A DNA stretch of 64,000 bases from Paenibacillus_V sp046244365 (GTDB lineage: Bacteria; Bacillota; Bacilli; Paenibacillales; NBRC-103111), in the NCBI RefSeq assembly GCF_046244365.1, contig NZ_CP176395.1, forward strand, positions 248,001-312,000. The letters are read 5' to 3'. Within the stretch, counting starts at the first letter, position 1. Each line of letters starts with the position of its first letter. This document shows positions 1-7,953 of this stretch, piece by piece. Below the pieces are notes generated by a model. That model was not told the DNA's origin, did no database searches, and saw only the letters and a program-made list of their open reading frames with translations. The translations under genes and the position numbers were made by a program.

Positions 1-319
1 CGTAAGCCATCGCTGTCATCCTCATATGATCGCGGACGGTCAGCTCCTCATACAGCTCTGGACTTTCCGGCACATAAGCGAACGACGAGCGGTACGCCTC
101 CGGATTTTCGTCCAGCGTTCTGCCCGCTATGGTGATGCTGCCTTGCTGAGGCTTTAGCAAACCGAGTATATGCTTGATTGTCGTGCTTTTGCCCGCCCCG
201 TTCAGTCCGATAAGCCCGATCATCTCGCCCTTGCCGACGGTAAACGTAATATTGCGCAGCACCGGCTTGCGTGCGAAATACCCCCCGAACACGTCATTCA
301 GCCGTAAAATGGTTTCCAT
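1..319 (-). CDS. ecsA: EcsA-like ABC transporter ATP-binding protein (5' part only)
   Basis: Partial gene running off the left edge; the first 106 codons are visible. The reverse-strand reading starts METILRLNDVFGGYF at the ATG complementary to 317-319, with a GGGGTGG ribosome site just upstream. Residues about 38-46 form a Walker A loop (GLNGAGKST), followed by a stretch reading YVPESPELYEELTVRDHMR, which matches the EcsA subgroup of ABC ATPases. In Bacillus, EcsA with membrane partner EcsB affects secretion and regulated proteolysis. The signature motif and Walker B lie outside the window, so the subgroup assignment is an inference from the N-terminal third. This gene does not precede yabE in B. 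subtilis, so it is a local synteny break. Confidence 0.75.
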   Translation of the reverse strand, partial: METILRLNDVFGGYFARKPVLRNITFTVGKGEMIGLIGLNGAGKSTTIKHILGLLKPQQGSITIAGRTLDENPEAYRSSFAYVPESPELYEELTVRDHMRMTAMAY

Positions 320-401
320 TTTGCCACCCCGTTTTCTTCCAGTCCGGATGCTCGTACACCCGCCCGATGTGGAAATTACTAGTATGTTTTTGCCCGTATT
401 T

Positions 402-430
402 ATTATACCTCTTTGGTGCTTTTGTCACAA
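402..430 (-). promoter_or_regulatory. Sigma-A type promoter for the leftward ecsA-like gene
   Basis: Reading the minus strand, TTGTGA (complement of 425-430) and TATAAT (complement of 402-407) are separated by 17 nt. The predicted transcript would start about 75 nt before the ecsA-like start codon. The call rests on motif match only. Confidence 0.5.
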
Positions 431-561
431 TTTGTATCGAATGTATGCGAAATAGTGATTGTCAGTGAGATACAGCGAGTGTGGAGTGTATTATATTCAA
501 AAAACGATAAAAACCAGCGAAATTTAGTTGAAATCTTCTCTTTTAGATAGTCTTTTCCCTC

Positions 562-590
562 TTTACAGGATGATCCTGAGAGCGTAATAT
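562..590 (+). promoter_or_regulatory. Sigma-A type promoter of the riboswitch-yabE transcript
   Basis: TTTACA at 562-567 and TAATAT at 585-590 are separated by 17 nt. Transcription would begin near 597, just ahead of the first conserved riboswitch segment, which is the expected layout for a riboswitch-controlled leader. Confidence 0.55.
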
Positions 591-604
591 ACATTTCATA
601 ATAA

Positions 605-815
605 CTTAATAACGATGCCAATTTTCCAATTCGCTGAGTTTCCGTAATGGGGAACGGGGGAACCAAAAGTAACTTTGCCGAAGTTTTTATGACGGCGGGT
701 TATGGTTAAAGGGGTGAATCGCAGATTGCTTTATATCTGTGTAGGGCGACTCTCACGTCCGAATCCGTCAGCTAACCTCGTAAGCGTTGACGAGAGAGGT
801 AACGATTGTCGTGCT
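605..815 (+). promoter_or_regulatory. c-di-AMP riboswitch (ydaO/yuaA type)
   Basis: The leader contains the conserved blocks of the ydaO family in order: GGGGGAACCA at 655-664, GGGGTGAATC at 711-720, then GTCCGAATCCGTCAGCTAAC at about 757-776 followed by CTCGTAAGC and a GAGAG segment near 792. The family binds cyclic di-AMP and usually switches expression off by promoting a terminator. A rho-independent terminator lies directly downstream at 840-874. The gene controlled is the yabE-like cell-wall gene, a known type of target for this riboswitch class. The exact ends are estimated. Confidence 0.88.
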
Positions 816-839
816 GCAGCATAAGTCTATGCTTATAGA

Positions 840-874
840 GCCACGAGAAGAGTTCCTCTTCTTGCGGCTTTTTT
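840..874 (+). terminator. Intrinsic terminator in the yabE leader
   Basis: A 13-position stem (840-852 with 857-868 region; one G-U pair and one A-C mismatch) closes a TTCC loop and is followed by six T residues. Its place directly after the c-di-AMP aptamer suggests it is the expression platform. A competing small hairpin at 821-836 (ATAAG/CTTAT) lies between them. Confidence 0.8.
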
Positions 875-1076
875 CGTTCCCTAAAAGTCCCATTCGACCA
901 ACACGGACAACTCAATAATCCTTATTTTGGAGGTGAAGCGGGAAGAAATCCGTCCGTTTCGATGTAAGGCAAGAACGGAAATTGGCTACGCACGACCCAA
1001 AAAAAACCTTAGTCACGTCACGATCATAATCATGCATAACAGTTGACGGCGGGGCTTTGAAGGAGGACCGAATGAA

Positions 1077-2216
1077 GTGGGCGATACCCAGCTGCTTGAG
1101 GACACCCATGTAAGACGATCATCCAGCATGACCTTCGCATTGCGTTGGAAGCATGAAAATGTGCGCACGGTAAGCATAATTGCATTAATCTCGATAGCAC
1201 TGACTTTCATGTTTTTCATGTTGTTGTACGGTACGGCTACCAAAAGCGTATCTGTGGTGGTTGACGGGAAAGAGACCGTTGTGAAAACAAAGCAATGGAC
1301 CCTGCAACGCCTACTGGATGAACAAGCCATTTCGATTGGCGAGCACGATCGGGTGTCTGCGACTCTTGATACGCGTATCAAGAGCGGAGATAAATTTACG
1401 ATTGATTTTACCTCACCAATTGTTGTGACGGCCGATGGAGAGACGAAGACTTTGTACACAACCGGGAAAACGGTTGGAAGTGCATTGCAGGAGTTCAATA
1501 TATCGCTCGGGGCGGAAGATAAAATATCCCCGGAATTGGATACGGGCGTTGCGGCAAGCATGCCGATCAAAATCGTCCGCGTCAAGAAGGAGATCGAGGA
1601 GCACGCGGTTCCGATCGCTTTCGAAACGGAGACGAAGAAGGATGCCAATCTGCTGAAGGGTAAGGAAGAAACCGTTCAGGAGGGCAAGGAAGGCACCAAG
1701 CTTGTACAGAAGCAAAAGGTTTACGAGGACGGCTCGCTTGTCGAGGAGAACGTCGTTGCGGAAACCGTGCAGGCGGCAAGCGTAAATAAAGTCGTCGCTA
1801 TCGGTACGAAGGTTCCGGTCGTTCTGCCTCTTTCGGCATCTTCGCCGACGGTGGACGATGTCACAAAGAACGGCGTACAGTTCGGCTATAAGCAAATCAT
1901 TAAGAACGTCACGTTAACGGCCTACTCGGCGGATAACGGCAATAAGACGTCCAAAGACCCGTATTACGGTATGACCTATACCGGCACGACAGCTACCGAA
2001 GGGCGCACGATTGCGGTCGATAAAAGCATCATCCCGCTCGGATGGTGGGTCTATATCGAAGGACTCGGTTTCCGCCGCGCGGAGGATATCGGTTCCGCCG
2101 TCAAAGGGAACAAGATCGACGTCTTCTTCGACAGCGAGGATTACGCGAACAAGTTCGGCATGAAACGGGGCTATACCATTTATGTTATAGGGCCGAAAAA
2201 ACCTTCCACAGACTAG
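1077..2216 (+). CDS. yabE: YabE-like cell-wall protein: ubiquitin-like (DUF348), G5 and 3D domains
   Basis: A 379-residue protein with a membrane-spanning segment at about residues 32-54 (IIALISIALTFMFFMLLYG), so it is anchored with most of the protein outside. Two DUF348-type repeats follow (about 60-170), then a G5-like segment (about 165-240, ending before the VVLPLSASS linker), then a C-terminal 3D domain (about 280-375) with the conserved Asp-containing stretches GRTIAVDKSIIPLG and KIDVFFDS. This is the architecture of YabE and other resuscitation-factor-related wall hydrolases. The GTG start follows AGGAGG at 1061-1066; an ATG at 1072 is out of frame and leads to a 13-codon peptide. Expression is likely controlled by the upstream c-di-AMP riboswitch, tying wall remodelling to c-di-AMP. 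Confidence 0.88.
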   Translation: MGDTQLLEDTHVRRSSSMTFALRWKHENVRTVSIIALISIALTFMFFMLLYGTATKSVSVVVDGKETVVKTKQWTLQRLLDEQAISIGEHDRVSATLDTRIKSGDKFTIDFTSPIVVTADGETKTLYTTGKTVGSALQEFNISLGAEDKISPELDTGVAASMPIKIVRVKKEIEEHAVPIAFETETKKDANLLKGKEETVQEGKEGTKLVQKQKVYEDGSLVEENVVAETVQAASVNKVVAIGTKVPVVLPLSASSPTVDDVTKNGVQFGYKQIIKNVTLTAYSADNGNKTSKDPYYGMTYTGTTATEGRTIAVDKSIIPLGWWVYIEGLGFRRAEDIGSAVKGNKIDVFFDSEDYANKFGMKRGYTIYVIGPKKPSTD

Positions 2217-2268
2217 TTCGGATGGAAAAATCGCAAGCCTGTTTGCTGGCTATCTAATACGTTTATTG

Positions 2269-2300
2269 AAAGAAGAGGCGTGCATGCGTCTCTTCTTTTT
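2269..2300 (+). terminator. Terminator after yabE
   Basis: Stem AAGAAGAGGCG with CGTCTCTTCTT (one G-U pair), loop TGCATG, followed by a T run. Confidence 0.8.
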
Positions 2301-2502
2301 GACGATTCGGGGGCTTTCAGGGCTACGGATTTCTTCGGTTTGCCGGTGAATCGGCGATTACTTATTAAACGCTGCTCGGCTTGTCTTTGTTGCAGGTTGG
2401 CCGATATGTCCGGGACATTATTTTACATATAGATGCTTTCGTGGTACGTTGATTGAAAAGCGAAACGCGGCTAGCGTCATACAGGAAAGGACAGGCTTTG
2501 TC

Positions 2503-3048
2503 ATGATCAAAGAGGTTATTGTAGTAGAAGGCAAGGACGACACGACGGCCATCCGAAGAGCGGTCGATGCGGAGACGATCGAGACGGGCGGATCGGCCAT
2601 CAATGAGGATGTGTACCGCCGCATCGAGCTTGCTCAGCAAAAGAGGGGCGTTATCATATTCACCGATCCGGATCATGCGGGGGAACGGCTGAGGCGGCTC
2701 ATTACGGCACGGGTGCCGGGGTGCAAACATGCGTTCCTGTCCCAGGAGGAAGCAACGAAGAAAGGGGACATCGGCATCGAGAACGCTTCGCCGGATACGA
2801 TCCGCAAGGCGCTTGCCGCGGTGAAGACGGACTTCACCCGGGAGCAATCCGAGATCGCTTGGGAGGACTTAATGGAAGCCGGGCTCATCGTTCATCCCCA
2901 AGCTTCCCAAAACCGGCTCGAAATGGGCAAACTGCTTGGGATCGGGTATGCTAACGGCAAACAGTTCTATAAACGGTGCCAAATGTTCCAAATCACCAAA
3001 CGGCAGTTCGCCGAAGCGCTGGAACGGTTACGGGGAAGCAACGGCTAG
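2503..3048 (+). CDS. rnmV: Ribonuclease M5 (5S rRNA maturation)
   Basis: RNase M5 trims the ends of 5S rRNA precursor, assisted by ribosomal protein L18. The 181-residue protein opens with a Toprim domain: KEVIVVEGKDDTTAI near the start carries the conserved catalytic Glu, and IIFTDPDHAGERLR (about 55-68) carries the acidic DxD-type motif. The C-terminal part (about 110-181) matches the M5 RNA-binding region. The ATG at 2503 is chosen because homologues begin just before KEVIVVEGKDD; the frame stays open 18 codons further upstream. The gene keeps the conserved Bacillales place between yabE and ksgA. Confidence 0.93.
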   Translation: MIKEVIVVEGKDDTTAIRRAVDAETIETGGSAINEDVYRRIELAQQKRGVIIFTDPDHAGERLRRLITARVPGCKHAFLSQEEATKKGDIGIENASPDTIRKALAAVKTDFTREQSEIAWEDLMEAGLIVHPQASQNRLEMGKLLGIGYANGKQFYKRCQMFQITKRQFAEALERLRGSNG

Positions 3049-3098
3049 GCAAGGGATAAGGTAGTGCTTTCTAGGTTTAGATATCGAAAAGGGAGCTT

Positions 3099-3360
3099 CG
3101 CGACGGGAGTCGCGATGCGGTTTATGGCACGTTGGGGATAATGAGAATAAACGTTACGGGATTTCGTCATTGGGCAAAAAGTGGGGGGAGAACGCGGAAT
3201 GGGAGCGTGTTCTCATGGGTATCACCATGTGGGTGATGCGGATGAGGACGAAAGTGATGTTTGCATACAAGTGTCATCGAAGAAGGCCCCGTGGGTGCGA
3301 GTGTGAATTTCGGGGTCCAGGGGTGAAGCGACCTGGGGTCCTCTCCTTGGGAAGGGGAGG
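3099..3360 (+). other. G-rich chain of six stem-loops between rnmV and ksgA
   Basis: The 425-nt gap between rnmV and ksgA has no credible gene. It is strongly G-biased on the + strand and holds consecutive inverted repeats: 3099-3104/3109-3114 (6 bp), 3188-3196/3206-3214 (9 bp), 3221-3226/3232-3237 (6 bp), 3285-3291/3311-3317 (7 bp), 3317-3321/3332-3336 (5 bp) and 3340-3346/3354-3360 (7 bp). None has a T run, so they are not ordinary terminators. They could be a structured ksgA leader, a small RNA or decayed repeats; I cannot name it. Confidence 0.4.
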
Positions 3361-3445
3361 ATTTAGGAGGGGTCGAAGCGCTTTTGAAGGGGTTTGGGGT
3401 TGAATCTCTTAGTGTTTAAGGGTTGGTTAAGCATAGAAATGAAAA

Positions 3446-3468
3446 GCCTCTTGGAGGCCGCAGGGAGG
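3446..3468 (+). promoter_or_regulatory. Pre-SD hairpin in the ksgA leader
   Basis: GCCTC (3446-3450) pairs with GAGGC (3454-3458) across a TTG loop. Three nt later comes the ribosome site AGGGAGG (3462-3468), 5 nt before the ATG. The same layout with a different stem occurs before purR, nadC and pabB. Confidence 0.5.
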
Positions 3469-3473
3469 GCACT

Positions 3474-4349
3474 ATGAACGTCGATATCGCGACACCGAGT
3501 CGCACGAAGGAAGTTATTCAAAAATACGGGTTTTCCCTCAAGAAGAGCCTCGGGCAAAATTTCTTGATCGATATGAATGTGCTTCGAAAAATCGTCGAGG
3601 CGGCCGGACTGGACGCGACGAAAGGCGCGCTGGAGATCGGTCCGGGCATCGGCGCCTTAACGCAGCAGCTGGCCAAAACGGCCGGGAAGGTTGTCGCCGT
3701 TGAAATCGATCAGCGGCTGCTGCCGATTCTGGCCGATACGCTCGGCGGCTACGAGCATGTCAGCGTCGTCCATGGCGACGTGCTGAAACTGTCGCTGGCG
3801 GAGTTGTTCCAGGAACAGTTCGGACAGGTCACGGGCGTCAGCGTCGTGGCAAATCTGCCTTATTACGTGACGACGCCGATCGTCATGAAGCTGCTGGAGG
3901 AACGGCTGCCGCTCGAGAATATCGTCGTCATGATCCAAAAGGAGGTCGCAGAAAGGATGGCGGCCGCGCCGGGCGGCAAGGAGTACGGCAGTCTGAGTAT
4001 CGCCGTCCAATACTACTGCGAGCCGGAGCTGGTCGCCATCGTACCGCATACGGTGTTCATTCCGCAGCCGAATGTCGATTCCGCGGTCATTAAACTGAAG
4101 GTACGGCAATCGCCTCCCGTTCAGCTTGAGGACGAGTCGTTTTTCTTCGAGGTTGTGCAGGCGAGCTTTGCCCAGCGGCGCAAGACGATCGCGAACAACT
4201 TGTCCGCCAGGTTCTTCACCAAAGAAACGAAAGGGGCGCTTGAAGGCATTCTCCGCGGCTGCGGGATCGAACCGTCTCGCCGCGGCGAGACGCTGTCGAT
4301 CGCGGAATATGCCGCCCTTAGCAACGCGCTTCGCGCAGCACTGAGCTGA
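3474..4349 (+). CDS. rsmA: 16S rRNA A1518/A1519 N6,N6-dimethyltransferase
   Basis: RsmA (KsgA) dimethylates two adjacent adenines near the 3' end of 16S rRNA during small-subunit assembly, using S-adenosylmethionine. The 291-residue protein shows SLGQNFLID (about 25-33), the SAM-binding EIGPGIGALTQQ (about 57-68), and the catalytic NLPYYVTTP motif (about 127-135). The C-terminal substrate-recognition part follows, with FIPQPNVDSAVI. The ATG at 3474 follows AGGGAGG; an upstream in-frame start would add 17 residues not expected for the family. An unusual hairpin precedes the ribosome site. Confidence 0.95.
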   Translation: MNVDIATPSRTKEVIQKYGFSLKKSLGQNFLIDMNVLRKIVEAAGLDATKGALEIGPGIGALTQQLAKTAGKVVAVEIDQRLLPILADTLGGYEHVSVVHGDVLKLSLAELFQEQFGQVTGVSVVANLPYYVTTPIVMKLLEERLPLENIVVMIQKEVAERMAAAPGGKEYGSLSIAVQYYCEPELVAIVPHTVFIPQPNVDSAVIKLKVRQSPPVQLEDESFFFEVVQASFAQRRKTIANNLSARFFTKETKGALEGILRGCGIEPSRRGETLSIAEYAALSNALRAALS

Positions 4350-4443
4350 GAGGGCGTACAAGCTGTTTGCGGTGGAATTTCCGAAGTGCATACACCAAAC
4401 GCCTAAGGAGGCCATAGGATAAAGACTAGGAGGCGATTTTGCG

Positions 4444-5337
4444 ATGCGGCAAGGTGACCTTGTAGTCAGAAAATCCTATAATGGGGATATCGTATTTCGG
4501 ATCCAGCAGCTTATGCAGCAAAAGGCGCTGCTTAAAGGGACCGACTTCCGTTTGCTTGCGGATTCGCCCCTAACTGATCTATCCGCGCTCAGCGAATCGA
4601 GCCGTAATCGATATGAAGAAGCGATGAAAGCCAAGGTAGCGGAGTCGATGCGCCGCATGGAGCAGTTTCGCCGGGGACAGGCGGACAGGAATAGGGCGCT
4701 GCTAAAACAGGAGATGCGGGATGCGCACCCTTATTTTGAAGTGCCGGGAAAAGTGCTGCATTTGGATGGAGACCAATCCTACATGCGCAAGAGCATGGAT
4801 TTATACAACGAGCTCGGCGTGCCCGCACAGGGCTTCTATGTGCCCGAATCCCAGATGGCGGATGCGCTTCAGCGGCTGCTGCCGCAGTTAAAGCCGGATA
4901 TCGTTGTGCTGACCGGCCATGACGGCCTGATCCGGACGAGAAGTGCGGACGGCGCTCGCAATTTGGCCAGTTATAAGAACTCCCATCATTTCGTAAACGC
5001 CGTAAATGTTGCCCGGCAATACGAACGCAACCGCGATGCGCTCGTCATATTCGCCGGCGCCTGCCAGTCTTATTTCGAAGCGCTGCTGATGGCCGGCGCC
5101 AATTTTGCAAGCTCGCCTCGCCGTGTGTTGATCCATGCGCTTGACCCGTTGTACATCGCTTCCAAGGTATCGCTGACTCCCATTAAAGAAACGGTTCACA
5201 TCGTCGATGTTATCCACCATACGATGAGCGGTCTTGACGGTCTGGGCGGCATCGAGACGAGAGGGAGCTACCGGATCGGGCTGCCGAGCCTGCAAACAGG
5301 CGTGGGAGCGCATCCGCAATCTACCAGCGCGACGTGA
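4444..5337 (+). CDS. yabG: Sporulation-specific protease YabG
   Basis: YabG is a sporulation protease that processes spore coat proteins in the mother cell. The 297-residue product matches the family along its length: GDLVVRKSYNGDIVFRI at the N-terminus, PGKVLHLDGDQSYM (about 100-113), DIVVLTGHDGL (about 154-164), VIFAGACQSYFEALL (about 202-216) and the C-terminal GLGGIETRGSYRIGLP. The conserved His and Cys fall in the GHD and GACQS motifs. The ATG at 4444 is preceded by AGGAGG about 12 nt upstream. In B. subtilis it is transcribed by sigma-K; I did not find a strong sigma-K promoter here. Confidence 0.92.
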   Translation: MRQGDLVVRKSYNGDIVFRIQQLMQQKALLKGTDFRLLADSPLTDLSALSESSRNRYEEAMKAKVAESMRRMEQFRRGQADRNRALLKQEMRDAHPYFEVPGKVLHLDGDQSYMRKSMDLYNELGVPAQGFYVPESQMADALQRLLPQLKPDIVVLTGHDGLIRTRSADGARNLASYKNSHHFVNAVNVARQYERNRDALVIFAGACQSYFEALLMAGANFASSPRRVLIHALDPLYIASKVSLTPIKETVHIVDVIHHTMSGLDGLGGIETRGSYRIGLPSLQTGVGAHPQSTSAT

Positions 5338-5409
5338 AGAGACGGCAAGGCGAGGTTATGTACACGGGCGAAAGTCCACGGTCGTTCTCAACTCCGTTCG
5401 CTTATCCGG

Positions 5410-5456
5410 CATGCGCCGACCCTTCAAACCGATCCGCGGAGAGGGTCAGGCGCATG
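5410..5456 (+). other. Long stem-loop downstream of yabG
   Basis: Arms 5410-5423 and 5442-5456 pair over 14 bp with a single bulged A. It lies about 70 nt after the yabG stop and is followed only by TTTG, so it may end the yabG transcript inefficiently. The rest of 5338-5636 shows nothing recognisable. Confidence 0.45.
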
Positions 5457-5636
5457 TTTGACGTACATTCGGAGCGATACGAGACGGAATGGCGGTGGCC
5501 TCCGTATACCCGGCATGCAGCTTTGCGGTGCCGTAACCTCGTGTTGACAAAGTGAAAACGCTTTAAGTATGAACATTTTGTGAACGTAGCGATTCCTTTT
5601 TTTTAAAAAAAATAGGCAAATGTAGAAAAAATGCCG

Positions 5637-5666
5637 TTGACAATAGCTTTTGGTGGCTGATATAAT
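5637..5666 (+). promoter_or_regulatory. veg promoter P1 (sigma-A)
   Basis: Consensus TTGACA (5637-5642) and TATAAT (5661-5666), 18 nt apart, with an A-rich stretch upstream. First of two tandem promoters; veg is known for very strong vegetative promoters. Confidence 0.75.
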
Positions 5667-5678
5667 ATTTGTCTCAAT

Positions 5679-5708
5679 TTGACATACTACCTCTAAATGG
5701 GTTATACT
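5679..5708 (+). promoter_or_regulatory. veg promoter P2 (sigma-A)
   Basis: TTGACA (5679-5684) and TATACT (5703-5708), 18 nt apart, closer to the veg start than P1. Confidence 0.7.
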
Positions 5709-5733
5709 CAATTAGGAAAGAGGTGGTAGCTAC

Positions 5734-6009
5734 ATGGCGAAGAATGCCCTGTTGGAGATTAAACGCAGTATGGAGCCACACGTCGGACAGAAGATTGTAC
5801 TACGAGCTAACGGGGGCCGCCGCAAGACGGTCGAACGCTCCGGTGTTTTGGAGGAAACCTACCCTTCCGTGTTCATCGTCAAGCTTGATCAGGAGCAAAG
5901 CGCATTTAAGCGCGTTTCCTACAGCTATGCCGATATATTGACGGAGTCCGTTGAAGTAACGGTATGCAACGATGACGGACAAGTCAGAATTACATGTATT
6001 CAGCATTAG
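5734..6009 (+). CDS. veg: Veg protein (biofilm-associated small protein)
   Basis: A 91-residue protein starting MAKNALLEIKRSMEPHVGQ and containing GGRRKTVERSGVLEETYPSVF, which is the conserved core of the Veg family (DUF1021). In B. subtilis, Veg stimulates expression of biofilm matrix genes by acting against SinR. Two near-consensus tandem promoters precede it, and AAAGAGGTGG provides the ribosome site. A clean terminator follows at 6024. It sits between yabG and sspF as in B. subtilis. Confidence 0.93.
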   Translation: MAKNALLEIKRSMEPHVGQKIVLRANGGRRKTVERSGVLEETYPSVFIVKLDQEQSAFKRVSYSYADILTESVEVTVCNDDGQVRITCIQH

Positions 6010-6023
6010 AATGCCGATCATAC

Positions 6024-6056
6024 ACAGCAAAATCCGCTAAGGATTTTGCTGTTTTT
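6024..6056 (+). terminator. Terminator after veg
   Basis: A perfect 12-bp stem (6024-6035 with 6041-6052) with a 5-nt loop, followed by a T run. Confidence 0.9.
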
Positions 6057-6066
6057 ATTTAAGTCT

Positions 6067-6146
6067 CAGAGTACATCCTCCGCTGATTGTTCGACTTCTC
6101 GGTAAACGTGCCATCAAAAAAGACGAAGACGTTTATCCTTGTATTT
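6067..6146 (+). repeat. Dispersed repeat, copy A
   Basis: An 80-nt element starting CAGAGTACATC and ending GTTTATCCTTGTATTT, with inner inverted arms AAACGT and ACGTTT. It shares long near-identical blocks (such as TCCTCCGCTGATTGTTC and TTTATCCTTGTATT) with the element at 39341-39425, more than 33 kb away. No coding potential was seen. Confidence 0.7.
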
Positions 6147-6267
6147 GGCTAGCGTAGACTTTTATTTTACGAATTTGGGAATTCATTCTTTTTGTTGCGG
6201 CGATATGTAATTCCTGCGGGGTTTTCGCATACTAAGCCTAATCTGCAGCAAAGGAGGGTGAATGCGA

Positions 6268-6453
6268 ATGGCTCGAAGAAGACGCAGTGTCATGTCCGAG
6301 CAGTTCAAGTATGAGCTTGCCCAGGATCTCGGTTTCGCCGATACCGTTAAACGCGAAGGCTGGGGCGGCATAACGACGAAAGAAGCGGGCAATATGGTAA
6401 AAAGGGCGATCCAGCTGGCCGAACAATCGATTTCCAACCGAACGCCCCGTTAA
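6268..6453 (+). CDS. sspF: Small acid-soluble spore protein, alpha/beta-type related (SspF)
   Basis: A 61-residue protein beginning MARRRRSVMSEQFKYELA, followed by DLGFADTVKREGWGGITTKEAGNMVKRAI, the DNA-binding signature of the SspF branch of alpha/beta-type SASP. Such proteins coat spore DNA and are expected to be made in the forespore. The ATG at 6268 is preferred over that at 6262 because the ribosome site GGAGGG (6253-6258) is then 9 nt away. Its place between veg and ispE is conserved in Bacillales. Confidence 0.92.
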   Translation: MARRRRSVMSEQFKYELAQDLGFADTVKREGWGGITTKEAGNMVKRAIQLAEQSISNRTPR

Positions 6454-6597
6454 CGTGAAGTCAGCGAGGATCGAACCGGGCGGAAACAGCGCCACATGAC
6501 CGTAGAAATGTGGGGTTAAGTTCGAGCGTACTATGGTTTTGCTGCGGTTTGTGTAAGAATTCGGCATCCCCGCTGAGCGGTAGCTTCCCGAAAAGAC

Positions 6598-6634
6598 AGG
6601 CAGCCGAAGGCAAGAGGACTCGGCTGCCTTTTTG
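6598..6634 (+). terminator. Terminator after sspF
   Basis: Stem AGGCAGCCGA (6598-6607) with TCGGCTGCCT (6620-6629), 12-nt loop, then TTTT. The remainder of the gap up to ispE shows only a TATAAT at 6783-6788 with a weak -35, possibly the ispE promoter. Confidence 0.85.
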
Positions 6635-6857
6635 TAAATGGCCGTGGCGACCGCCCGTTTCCATGAAAAAAAACCCCCGAAGAGGAAGGGAACTGTCAAA
6701 CCTGGCGTATAACACCCGGCAAAAAGACGCATGGCTGTGGGGGCCATTACGCGCCAAAGATGTTTTTCTCACGGGGGTCTGCTATAATGTGTTAAGTTAT
6801 ACATGGGTTCGCAGAGGCTTATTGTGCATGTTAATGTGCTGACAAAGGGTGTTTGCA

Positions 6858-7712
6858 ATGAAAGTGTTGGAAAAAGCGGCGGCTAAAATTAATTTATCGC
6901 TAGATGTGCTCTATAAACGGGAAGACGGCTATCATGAAGTGGAAATGATGATGACAATGGTGGATCTTGCGGATCGGCTCGAAATGCAGGAGCTGCCCAG
7001 AGATACGATTATTATTTCCAGCCAAGCCGGCTATATCCCGCTGGACGAGAAAAACCTTGCTTTTCAAGCGGCCCGGCTTATCAAAGAACGGTACGGCGTG
7101 AAGCAAGGCGTTTATATTCATTTGGACAAAAAAATACCCGTAGCGGCCGGACTAGCAGGAGGCAGCAGCGATGCTGCAGCGACGCTGCGCGGCTTGAACC
7201 GTCTGTGGCGGCTGAACATCCCCACGGAGGAGCTGATGCGGCTAGGAGCCGAGCTCGGTTCGGATGTTCCCTTTTGCGTAACCGGAGGGACGGCGATTGC
7301 CCGGGGCCGCGGCGAGCTGCTCGAGCATATCGAAGCGCCCCCGCAGTGCTGGGTCATTTTGGCCAAGCCTCCGATTAACGTTTCGACAGCCGACGTGTAC
7401 GGCAAGCTGAACGCGAAGGCGATCAAGCATCATCCCTCCACGGCGGAAGTGCGCGCCGCGATCGAGGACAAGCATTTCGAAAGACTCTGCGCTTCTCTTG
7501 GCAATGTGCTGGAGGAAGTGACGCTTGACCTGTATCCGGAGGTTAGACAGTTGAAGGAGTGCATGGTTAAGCTCGGAGCCGACGGTGTACTCATGTCGGG
7601 CAGCGGTCCTACCGTATTCGGCCTTGTGGCCAAAGAAAACAAAGCGGCGCGTATCTATAACGGCCTGCGCGGCTTTTGTAAAGAAGTGTATGCCGTTCGG
7701 CTGCTGACGTAA
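6858..7712 (+). CDS. ispE: 4-diphosphocytidyl-2-C-methyl-D-erythritol kinase
   Basis: IspE phosphorylates CDP-methylerythritol with ATP in the MEP route to isoprenoid precursors. The 284-residue protein begins MKVLEKAAAKINLSLDVL with the substrate-binding Lys/Asn, has the GHMP-kinase ATP loop PVAAGLAGGSSDAAATL (about 92-108), GSDVPFC (about 136-142) and the C-terminal LMSGSGPTVFG (about 238-248). The ATG at 6858 fits the family start; an in-frame GTG 9 nt upstream is less likely. The gene stands between sspF and purR as in B. subtilis. Confidence 0.95.
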   Translation: MKVLEKAAAKINLSLDVLYKREDGYHEVEMMMTMVDLADRLEMQELPRDTIIISSQAGYIPLDEKNLAFQAARLIKERYGVKQGVYIHLDKKIPVAAGLAGGSSDAAATLRGLNRLWRLNIPTEELMRLGAELGSDVPFCVTGGTAIARGRGELLEHIEAPPQCWVILAKPPINVSTADVYGKLNAKAIKHHPSTAEVRAAIEDKHFERLCASLGNVLEEVTLDLYPEVRQLKECMVKLGADGVLMSGSGPTVFGLVAKENKAARIYNGLRGFCKEVYAVRLLT

Positions 7713-7877
7713 CTGAAAACAGCCGAATCGCCGTCGTATCGGCATCTATTCTCCGGCCGGTCTTTGAAGTGCGTCACTTGCATCACATTCTCGTTATTTT
7801 CTTCGTCTTGCGTGGCATTTTCGCTTCTTTTTCATGGGAAACTTGAAAAAAGCCGTATAAAAATGCTATATTCTCAA

Positions 7878-7893
7878 TATAATATTCGGATTT
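7878..7893 (+). promoter_or_regulatory. Possible purR promoter -10 with overlapping half PurBox
   Basis: TATAAT at 7878-7883 overlaps a segment (7881-7893) whose complement reads AAATCCGAATATT, one mismatch from the PurBox consensus AWWWCCGAACWWT. A second, oppositely oriented box was not found and the -35 is poor, so autoregulation by PurR is only suggested. Confidence 0.3.
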
Positions 7894-7920
7894 TGCTGAG
7901 AACGGTTAGGCTTACGAAGT

Positions 7921-7948
7921 GCGTTTCCTCGGAAACGCTTTAGGGAGG
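7921..7948 (+). promoter_or_regulatory. Pre-SD hairpin in the purR leader
   Basis: GCGTTTCC (7921-7928) and GGAAACGC (7931-7938) form a perfect 8-bp stem with a 2-nt gap. TTT and then the ribosome site AGGGAGG (7942-7948) follow at once. It matches the hairpins before nadC and pabB in sequence and position. Confidence 0.6.
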
Positions 7949-7953
7949 CGCCC

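Noticed and set aside
403..666. 87-codon open frame on the minus strand
   Set aside because: It lies opposite the ecsA promoter and the riboswitch 5' part, has no good ribosome site and a low-complexity, non-family sequence.
3170..3403. 77-codon open frame in the rnmV-ksgA gap
   Set aside because: Composed mainly of Gly, Arg and Lys from G-rich hairpin sequence; looks like a by-product of composition.
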